Source of the DNA: Cohaesibacter sp. ES.047
Lineage (GTDB): Bacteria; Pseudomonadota; Alphaproteobacteria; Rhizobiales; Cohaesibacteraceae
Direction of reading: 5' to 3'
Length of the DNA: 64,000 nt
Assembly (NCBI RefSeq): GCF_900215505.1
Contig: NZ_LT907844.1
Coordinates: 4,542,001 to 4,606,000, forward strand
Positions 58,211 to 64,000 of this stretch are shown in pieces (the first letter of the stretch is position 1; each line of letters begins with the position of its first letter). A model generated the notes under the pieces. The model saw nothing but the letters and a program-made list of their open reading frames with translations, did no database searches and was not told the DNA's origin. The position numbers were made by a program, and so were the translations under genes.

Positions 58211-58378
58211 ATGGCCAAGGCAACAACAATTAAAATCCGTCTCGTCAGCACCGCTGATACGGGTTACTTTTACGTCACCAAAAAGAATTCCCGCACCATG
58301 ACCGAAAAAATGGTCAAGCGGAAATACGATCCGGTGGCAAAGAAACATGTTGAGTTCAAGGAAGCCAAAATCAAGTAA
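58211..58378 (+). CDS. rpmG: 50S ribosomal protein L33
   Basis: A 55-residue protein read directly from the sequence: it begins [20 protein letters not shown] and ends [11 protein letters not shown] before TAA. This is L33, a late-assembling protein of the large subunit. No cysteines are present, so it is the zinc-independent (C-minus) form. AAGGACGGAAAAG precedes the ATG. It sits at the end of the topA-rnr-DUF983-NUDIX run, with its own promoter and terminator. Confidence 0.96.
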   Translation: MAKATTIKIRLVSTADTGYFYVTKKNSRTMTEKMVKRKYDPVAKKHVEFKEAKIK

Positions 58379-58399
58379 GGCCTCTTCTGAGCTGATTTC

Positions 58400-58440
58400 A
58401 AAAAAGCCCGCTTGCTGTATTCAGCCGGCGGGCTTTTTTT
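58400..58440 (+). terminator. rpmG: Rho-independent terminator after rpmG
   Basis: AAAAAAGCCCGC, loop, GCGGGCTTTTTTT, 21 bases after the rpmG stop. GC stem of six pairs extended by A-T pairs; flanking A and T runs make it usable on both strands. Confidence 0.92.
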
Positions 58441-59144
58441 ATGCCCATACGAGACAGGTAAGAGGTACGGGATTGGTACAGGTGTTTCGGCCAAACAGGT
58501 ATGCGATTGGAAGCGTTGTCACAAGGCTGTGCTCATGCATCAGATATCGATATCGATATCAGGAATTGCGCATGCGCTCGGAGACAGCAGTATGGGAAGA
58601 AAGAAAGGATGGCCGGTTCAGCTACAGACCACTTTGAGGAGGCCACTCTTGCTGTTTCTGAACCGACCAAGCCCCACGGTCCCAGGAGATGCGGCGGACC
58701 CAGGTTGTCCGTAGGGTAACTGATGAAGATGGAGGAAAAGCTTGTCGACACACATGACGACCGTGCTAGTGACCTACCCCCACATCTTGCCACTTGAAGA
58801 TTAGCCTAACAAAATGAGAGACAATTTCAACGCATTGTTTAACCATTCTTTAAGAATCATCAAGCTTGATAAACATTTAAGGTTAATATGTCTCGATTCA
58901 GCACATTTGACATGCGAATAGGGCTTCACAGCTTGGTTTCACGTTCCAAATACCGAGTGTTGTTGAGAGCTATCCCCAGCCGGCCCCCCTCATCCACGAC
59001 TTTATGTGCACGTAGAAATAAGTACAATATTGCTTTTGAGCAGCCTTTGTGATCGAAACTGATTCTCTTTTTGCCCGCATGAAGTCTCAATGCGTGGGAA
59101 CAAAAATTAGTCAATTATGTCCACAAGTTATCAACCGTATGGGA
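58441..59144. other. Gene-poor region between rpmG and pleD
   Basis: About 700 bases with no recognisable gene. Short frames on both strands (58412-58793, 58926-59114) have no family match I can see and no strong ribosome sites. Notable elements are GATATC repeated three times (58543-58560), an extended inverted repeat GGTTCAG / CTGAACC (58615-58664) whose loop contains GAGGAGG, and TTAA-N7-TTAA at 58839-58853, which matches the CtrA-box consensus. From 58800 to 58900 the DNA is AT-rich. It could be decayed coding sequence or hold a small RNA. Confidence 0.5.
58839..58853. promoter_or_regulatory. CtrA-box-like sequence
   Basis: TTAA-CCATTCT-TTAA fits the TTAA-N7-TTAA consensus of the cell-cycle regulator CtrA. 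A further TTAAGGTTAA lies at 58877-58886. No gene start is adjacent on either strand, and the local AT content raises the chance of coincidence. Confidence 0.35.
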
Positions 59145-60527
59145 TCAAGCAGCATGTTCAGTTGCTGTGACTACACGGTTTCGCCCGTCCTTTTTGGCCC
59201 TATAGAGGGCTTCATCGGCGCGCTTCAAGAGCCTGTCCGGGCTCTCGGTGCCATTCATCGAGGCGGCCAGCCCGATTGACACGGTCACATCGATCATGTT
59301 GCGACCCTTGTGAATGATGAAAGGCTTTTCAGCAACCTTCTTTCGGATGCGCTCAGCAACAACCGTTGCAAGAGAATGATCCGTATCGGGCATGATCACG
59401 ACGAACTCTTCACCGCCATACCGGCAGACCAGATCAATGCCGCGCGTGTTCTTGCGCAAGCGATGCGAGAACTCCTGCAGAACCTCGTCACCGGCATCGT
59501 GACCATGGGTATCGTTGACGGACTTGAAGAAGTCGATATCCATCAGCAGAAGCGACAGTGGCTTGTCGTTTTCCTTCGCCGATGCCAGCAGGGAATTCAG
59601 GTGGGTTGTCATATAGCGGCGGTTATACAGCTTGGTCAAACCGTCCGTAATTGCCATTTCCATGGTGTGCTGAATGGAATTGCGCAAGGCATCCGTATAG
59701 CGCTTTCGCAGCACCTGGGTCTGAATGCGGGCAGTCAGTTCGTTCCGGTCCACCGGCTGACGGATATAATCATTCACGCCAAGATCAAGCGCTCGCATGA
59801 TGCGTGCCTGTTCGCTCTCGTCAGCCAGCGCCAGAATGGGCAGCATTCGACTGGATTCGAGCGACCGCATCTGGGCACAGAGGCGCAACGGATCGAAGGT
59901 ATTCATATTGAGGTTGATGAGCGCGCAATCGAAATCCTCGTCGGCGCAACGCCGCAGCACGGCCTGACTGTCGCTTTCGACGAACAGCTCAAAGGTGCCG
60001 CGCACCTGTTTGCCAATTCGCTCGGCGCTGGAGCGCATGTCATCGACCAGCAGGATCCGGCCCCCTTCCCTGTGCTGGATCTGCTCCAGAAAGGACCCGT
60101 CTTCCAGCCCCATCTGTTCGGTCGTCGAGGCGCGGGAGCGCAGCTCATCCGTCATCATCTTGATGCGGACAAGGCTTTTGACCCGAGAGATCAGGGCCAT
60201 GTCGTTGACAGGCTTGGTCAGGAAGTCATCCGCTCCGGCACGCAAACCATCAACACGGTCACTGACCTGATCAAGCGCGGTGACCATCACCACGGGAATA
60301 TGCATTGTCTGTGGATTGGCCTTGATCCGCCGACAAACTTCGAACCCGTCCATGCCCGGCATCATGACGTCCAGAAGGACGATATCAACCATGTTGTTGT
60401 CAAGAATCTCGAGCGATTCCTCGCCGCTGTGTGCGCACAGAACATCGAAATACTCGGCCATCAAGCGCGCTTCGAGCAATTTTACATTGGCAGGAATGTC
60501 GTCGACGACAAGAATACGGGCAGACAT
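59145..60527 (-). CDS. pleD: PleD-type response regulator, diguanylate cyclase
   Basis: A 460-residue protein with two receiver domains and a GGDEF domain, the PleD layout. The first receiver (residues 3-120) has VDDIPANVKLLEAR, the phospho-acceptor in VLLDVMMPGMDG and FLTKPVND; the second (about 155-270) is degenerate, with VDDMRSSAERI but no clear acceptor. The cyclase domain carries MAITDGLTKLYNRRYM, FKSVNDTHGHDAGDEVL and the active-site GGEEF, with an RGID inhibitory I-site five residues before it. It makes cyclic di-GMP in polar development. It follows divK by 24 bases. Confidence 0.95.
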   Translation of the reverse strand: MSARILVVDDIPANVKLLEARLMAEYFDVLCAHSGEESLEILDNNMVDIVLLDVMMPGMDGFEVCRRIKANPQTMHIPVVMVTALDQVSDRVDGLRAGADDFLTKPVNDMALISRVKSLVRIKMMTDELRSRASTTEQMGLEDGSFLEQIQHREGGRILLVDDMRSSAERIGKQVRGTFELFVESDSQAVLRRCADEDFDCALINLNMNTFDPLRLCAQMRSLESSRMLPILALADESEQARIMRALDLGVNDYIRQPVDRNELTARIQTQVLRKRYTDALRNSIQHTMEMAITDGLTKLYNRRYMTTHLNSLLASAKENDKPLSLLLMDIDFFKSVNDTHGHDAGDEVLQEFSHRLRKNTRGIDLVCRYGGEEFVVIMPDTDHSLATVVAERIRKKVAEKPFIIHKGRNMIDVTVSIGLAASMNGTESPDRLLKRADEALYRAKKDGRNRVVTATEHAA

Positions 60528-60551
60528 CGGGTATCCTTAGAACAGGCAAGG

Positions 60552-60923
60552 TCAGGCATCACCAGCATAGGTGCGCACGGTTTCAATGAACTTGGCAACG
60601 GAAATCGGTTTTGACAAATATGCTTCGCAGCCGCCTTGCCTGATGCGGGCTTCGTCGCCCTTCATGGCAAAAGCAGTAACCGCCACAACCGGAATACTGC
60701 GCAAATCGTCATCTTCCTTGAGCCACTTGGTAACCTCAAGGCCCGACACTTCGGGGAGCTGGATGTCCATCAGAATAAGGTCAGGACGATGGTCTCGAGC
60801 CAGATCCAGAGCTTCAAGTCCGTTTCTGGTGCCTATCGTCTCATATCCATACGCCTCAAGCAAATCGAGGAACAGTTTCATGTTCAACTCGTTATCTTCG
60901 ACAATGAGTATCTTCTTGCCCAT
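60552..60923 (-). CDS. divK: Single-domain response regulator DivK
   Basis: A 123-residue stand-alone receiver. [25 protein letters not shown], phospho-acceptor Asp in [26 protein letters not shown] and AYLSKPISV are all intact and match DivK, which tunes the DivJ/PleC kinases and hence CtrA activity in alphaproteobacterial cell division. No output domain is present. The divK-pleD order is that of Caulobacter and Rhizobiales. The promoter lies in 60924-61059, where one GANTC (CcrM) site is seen at 60996-61000. Confidence 0.95.
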   Translation of the reverse strand: MGKKILIVEDNELNMKLFLDLLEAYGYETIGTRNGLEALDLARDHRPDLILMDIQLPEVSGLEVTKWLKEDDDLRSIPVVAVTAFAMKGDEARIRQGGCEAYLSKPISVAKFIETVRTYAGDA

Positions 60924-61059
60924 GGTCCCCCGCCCTTGATATCCCGTGCGAACAACGGATCCCGCCCGCGCGAATAGATCTGGGTTTCTTCGTCAGATTC
61001 GCTATTATCGTCACAATTTTATATACAGATCAAACCTTTCAAAAGGACAAACAGGTCCA

Positions 61060-61365
61060 ATGATCGCAAAACACTCCCTCCCCGCCATGGAAGAAGCCGA
61101 AGCATTGGCCATCGACGCACTCGGTTTCCTTTCGTCCGATGTAGAATTGATGGGCAGATTTCTTGCCCTCAGCGGCCTAGATCCATCGGACCTGCACCAA
61201 GTTGCTGCAGAACCTTCGTTTTTAGCGGCCATTCTCGACTTCATGCTGGTAGACGATGCACTCGTGCTAGCCTTTGCCAGCAACAAGGGCATCGCGCCGG
61301 AGGATATCGCCGCAGCCAAGGCGCGTCTGGATCCCATGAGCATGGCGACCACCGGCTCTTACTAG
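61060..61365 (+). CDS. DUF3572 family protein
   Basis: A 101-residue helical protein: [63 protein letters not shown] is the DUF3572 pattern, common in Rhizobiales next to divK/pleD or dinB. Function unknown. The ATG at 61060 is preceded by AAAAGGACAAACAGG; an upstream open stretch is not supported as coding. It lies divergent from divK. Confidence 0.88.
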   Translation: MIAKHSLPAMEEAEALAIDALGFLSSDVELMGRFLALSGLDPSDLHQVAAEPSFLAAILDFMLVDDALVLAFASNKGIAPEDIAAAKARLDPMSMATTGSY

Positions 61366-61427
61366 ACACCACACCCAAATCCGGCCCCGGTTGGGGCAAA
61401 TTGGCGAATCACCTTGCGAACCACACC

Positions 61428-62780
61428 ATGAGCCCGTCACACACGTTTCTTTGCCGAGACTGTCTGCAGGATGGACAGGGAGCCCCACAGCGGTGCCCCC
61501 ATTGTGGTTCGCCGCGCATGATCAAACACAGCGAATTGCGCACGCTCACGATCGCCCACATTGATTGCGACTCCTTCTATGCGTCGGTTGAAAAACGCGA
61601 CAATCCAGACCTGCGCGATAAACCGGTGATCATCGGAGGTGCCCAACGAGGGGTCGTGGCAACCGCTTGCTATATCGCCCGCATTCGCGGTGTGAAATCT
61701 GCCATGCCAATGTTTCAGGCCAAAAAGCTTTGCCCCGATGCCGTGATCATTCGTCCCGACATGGCCAAATACAGCGCCGTCGGGCGACAAATTCGCGAGG
61801 CCATGCAATCCCTCACCCCGCTCGTCGAGCCGCTCTCGATCGATGAGGCCTTTTTAGACCTGACCGGAACGGAAAAGCTCCATCACGCCTATCCAGCCCT
61901 GACCCTTGCCCGGTTTGCAAAACGGATGGAGGAAGAGGTCGGCATATCGGTCTCGGTCGGCCTCAGTCACAACAAGTTCCTTGCCAAGGTCGCCTCGGAC
62001 CTTGACAAGCCCCGGGGATATTCGCTCATCGGCAAGGACGAGACCCTGGCGTTCCTCAAGGACAAGCCCATTTCCATCATCTGGGGTGTTGGTGCGGTGT
62101 CTCAAAGAAAGTTGGCTGATGACGGCTATCACACCATCGGACAGCTGCAACAAGCCGACGAAACCGAGCTGGCCAAACGCTTCGGCTCGCTTGGCCTTCG
62201 TCTCGTCCGTCTCGCTCGTGGCGAGGACACACGCAAGGTATCCTCCCACTCCGAGACCAAGAGCATCAGCTCCGAGACCACCTTCAATCGCGATCTGAAA
62301 AGCGCCGATGATCTGTTGCCGATTCTACGGCGCCTGTCCGAGAACACAGCAAAGCGCGCCAAAAAGCAGGGGCTCGCCGGTCGGACCATCACACTCAAGC
62401 TCAAGAACCCGCAGTTTCGCTCCATCACCCGCAGCCGCTCTCTTCATGACCCGACACAGCTTGCGGATCGCATCTTCACCACGGGCAAGGACTTGCTGCT
62501 CAAGGAGCTGAACAACGAGACAAGCTTCCGGCTTCTGGGCATCGGACTGTCAGAACTTGAACCCGATCTCCTTGCAGATCCGCCGGATCTGGTCGATGAG
62601 AACGCCGGCAAACGCGCCAAGGCGGAAAAGGCGATGGACCGCCTCAGCGAAAAGTTCGGCGGCAAGATTGTCGAGCTGGGCTTGACACTGAAGGGGCATC
62701 TCAATGCCCCGCGGCCCGGAAGCGATCAGGTTGAGATTCACTCAGCTCAAAAGCCCGACGAAGACAGTGGAATAGACTAA
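61428..62780 (+). CDS. dinB: DNA polymerase IV with N-terminal Cys4 zinc-ribbon-like extension
   Basis: A 450-residue Y-family polymerase. The catalytic core begins [20 protein letters not shown] and includes [12 protein letters not shown] and [14 protein letters not shown], with all metal-binding acids. Thumb, finger and little-finger regions follow to the usual end. Before the core there are about 35 extra residues with C-x2-C (FLCRDCLQD) and C-x2-C (RCPHCGSP) separated by eleven residues, a probable zinc ribbon not found in E. coli DinB. The ATG at 61428 includes this extension; the TTG at 61401 is not needed. It converges on eipB with five bases between. Confidence 0.93.
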   Translation: MSPSHTFLCRDCLQDGQGAPQRCPHCGSPRMIKHSELRTLTIAHIDCDSFYASVEKRDNPDLRDKPVIIGGAQRGVVATACYIARIRGVKSAMPMFQAKKLCPDAVIIRPDMAKYSAVGRQIREAMQSLTPLVEPLSIDEAFLDLTGTEKLHHAYPALTLARFAKRMEEEVGISVSVGLSHNKFLAKVASDLDKPRGYSLIGKDETLAFLKDKPISIIWGVGAVSQRKLADDGYHTIGQLQQADETELAKRFGSLGLRLVRLARGEDTRKVSSHSETKSISSETTFNRDLKSADDLLPILRRLSENTAKRAKKQGLAGRTITLKLKNPQFRSITRSRSLHDPTQLADRIFTTGKDLLLKELNNETSFRLLGIGLSELEPDLLADPPDLVDENAGKRAKAEKAMDRLSEKFGGKIVELGLTLKGHLNAPRPGSDQVEIHSAQKPDEDSGID

Positions 62781-62785
62781 CGCCT

Positions 62786-63655
62786 TTAGTCACAATCACT
62801 TGCAGGGAAAAGCTCGAGTTCACTGATCTGAAAATCGAGCGCGTAGCCTTCAAAGCTGAACTGCATGTTGCCTGAGACACCATTGGCAAAAAGGGTGGTA
62901 TTGACCTCATAGAGCGGGGTCATGTCCTCAGCCGAAGACGTGGACGGATAGTAGGCAAGCGTCACCGGCCACCCCTTAATGCCGACAAGAGCGGGATGAG
63001 GTACTTGTGCCGCGTCTTCAGCACCGGCTGCGACAAAAGGCGTGCCGATCGATGTCGAGACCTGAAAATACTCTCCCGGATCGTCCGCCCCGTCAAAGAC
63101 ATGGGCGGTAAAGACACGCTCTCCCGCCTCTGCGGCCGCGAGCAACTCTTTCATGTATGCTGCGGGAAACAGCACCGTTTCAGGCAGCTCGAATGCCATT
63201 TGCGAAGGTTGCGCCATACCGACCCTGATATGCCCGCCCTTTTTAACGGCAGCTCCGCGCTGCCTTAGCTGCGGTTGCTGATTTACAAGATGGCGCTTGA
63301 AGAAATCCAAGCCCTTCCCTTCGGGCTTCTCAAAGCTTGCCATCTGGATATCCTCAAGCGCGGTTGGCCCTTCGGACATCTCTGTCGATGTAACAAGCCG
63401 CTGGGTCGTGGCGTAGCCCTCACAGGCATTGCCTCTGAGCTCAAACACCATCCGACCATTGAGGGCAGCAACCGCTGCCGGCTTGGAAAGGGACATCGTC
63501 TCGTCGCCCAGATTGATGTCATAAATCACCCGGTAGGGTGCCAACGTCTGTTCGGCCTCATCGGCATGGACCAGACCAGTCCAACAACAGAGCAACAATC
63601 CAGCCGTTAAAACGATCCAGGATCGCGCAACAAGGGAAGCGAAAACGCTTTGCAT
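62786..63655 (-). CDS. eipB: EipB family cell envelope protein (DUF1849)
   Basis: A 289-residue exported protein of the DUF1849/EipB family, periplasmic beta-spiral proteins that support envelope integrity in Brucella. APYRVIYDINLGD opens the mature domain, MVFELRGNACEGYATTQRLV and the terminal PASDCD carry the two cysteines of the conserved disulfide. The ATG at 63655 gives a clean signal peptide (SWIVLTAGLLLCCWTGLVHA); the open frame runs 30 codons further, with another ATG at 63673. Family members act with TPR proteins and penicillin-binding proteins. Confidence 0.88.
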   Translation of the reverse strand: MQSVFASLVARSWIVLTAGLLLCCWTGLVHADEAEQTLAPYRVIYDINLGDETMSLSKPAAVAALNGRMVFELRGNACEGYATTQRLVTSTEMSEGPTALEDIQMASFEKPEGKGLDFFKRHLVNQQPQLRQRGAAVKKGGHIRVGMAQPSQMAFELPETVLFPAAYMKELLAAAEAGERVFTAHVFDGADDPGEYFQVSTSIGTPFVAAGAEDAAQVPHPALVGIKGWPVTLAYYPSTSSAEDMTPLYEVNTTLFANGVSGNMQFSFEGYALDFQISELELFPASDCD

Positions 63656-63900
63656 CAAACCATGCCCAATCATCCAGAGGATCCCAAAGATCGTCTCGCA
63701 CCGCATCAGGAGGAAAAGATCGCGCCCATTATTCATGATCATCATGAGAATGCAATGGAGCCTTCACCCCCCATCTGTGAGAGTACCAATGTTTGACTGG
63801 CATTCTGCCGCATCCTTTCGTAAACCAGAGACAACGGCCACCGAGAGGGCACGCCACGCACAATCTTTGAACCTCAATTCAGTCTTGAAAGAAAGAAAAC

Positions 63901-64000
63901 ATGACCGGAACCATCGAAAGCAAACTCGCTGAACTGGGAATCACCCTGCCAGAAGCTGCAGCTCCTGCTGCCAACTATGTCCCCTTTGTCAAAAGCGGCA
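63901..64000 (+). CDS. RidA family protein, 5' end only
   Basis: The last 100 bases open a frame MTGTIESKLAELGITLPEAA followed by PAANYVPFVKSG. This is the N-terminus of the YjgF/YER057c/UK114 (RidA) family variant of about 150 residues common in alphaproteobacteria, which removes reactive enamine/imine intermediates. The catalytic Arg lies beyond the window. ATG at 63901 follows GAAAGAAAGAAAAC. Divergent from eipB, 245 bases apart. Confidence 0.85.
   Translation, partial: MTGTIESKLAELGITLPEAAAPAANYVPFVKSG

Noticed and set aside
58926-59114. 62-codon minus-strand frame before the pleD stop
   Set aside because: No family match by eye and no ribosome site; kept only as part of the gene-poor region.
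59310-60614. 434-codon plus-strand frame opposite pleD
   Set aside because: Antisense of a clear REC-REC-GGDEF gene; no domain of its own.

Overview
The window looks like a chromosomal segment of an alphaproteobacterium of the Hyphomicrobiales (Rhizobiales) type. The signs are a divK-pleD pair followed by DUF3572 and dinB genes, a dprA-topA-rnr-DUF983-NUDIX-rpmG run, EipB/DUF1849, DUF2865 and class II DAHP synthase genes, and a guaB/rsmB/guaA neighbourhood. Base composition is moderately GC-rich throughout. No rRNA, tRNA, insertion sequence, phage or CRISPR was seen, so this is mostly core genome. The presence of ubiTUV suggests a facultative anaerobe. A closer placement (for example a marine Cohaesibacter/Stappia-like lineage) would be a guess.

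Layout. 1-213: 3' end of a LOG-family gene. 270-4342 (minus): cysS-cimA-rarD. 4343-5200: gene-free stretch with a clear terminator. 5201-8554 (plus): a BigR/SqrR-like regulator and the p-aminobenzoate set pabB-pabA-pabC. 8584-13099: creA-like gene, SulP transporter, flavin reductase, DUF2865. 13059-22007 (minus): DUF2834-nadE-gltX, class II DAHP synthase, and yfgM-bamB-der. 22387-26847: NnrU, DksA-like protein, L,D-transpeptidase, a probable small RNA with anti-Shine-Dalgarno loops, TfoX, DUF2000, Lrp, isochorismatase. 26874-33382 (minus): guaA, MarR, RsmB-like methylase, two orphan proteins, guaB. 33690-37077: a PAS protein divergent from ubiT-ubiU-ubiV. 37236-40155 (minus): Sel1, GNAT, YqjM-type reductase, second NnrU. 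40394-44140 (minus): gatC-gatA-chorismate mutase-gatB. 44432-50971 (plus): FMN reductase, ruvX, AEC transporter, pyrB with an apparently catalytically dead dihydroorotase (PyrX type), plsY, dprA. 51685-58378 (plus): topA, rnr, DUF983, NUDIX, rpmG. 59145-60923 (minus): pleD and divK. 61060-64000: DUF3572, dinB, eipB, and the start of a RidA gene.

Themes. Chorismate metabolism appears three times: DAHP synthase makes it, PabBAC takes it to folate, and a chorismate mutase inside the gat operon takes it to phenylalanine and tyrosine. Nucleotide synthesis appears as guaA, guaB, pyrB and pyrX. Translation is served by cysS, gltX, gatCAB, der and rpmG. Ubiquinone synthesis without oxygen is encoded by ubiTUV, and all eight predicted iron-sulfur cysteines are present with the expected spacing.

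The most interesting signals are (1) an unannotated small RNA at about 24600-24716 with CU-rich anti-SD loops, resembling the alphaproteobacterial ar14/cuckoo RNA class; (2) a cluster of GAAACGC-type motifs upstream of the L,D-transpeptidase; (3) the PyrX-type pseudo-dihydroorotase; (4) a thiol-sensor regulator of BigR/SqrR type next to pabBAC; and (5) an Aer-like stand-alone PAS protein divergent from ubiTUV. All functions are read from sequence by eye; no database search was run.
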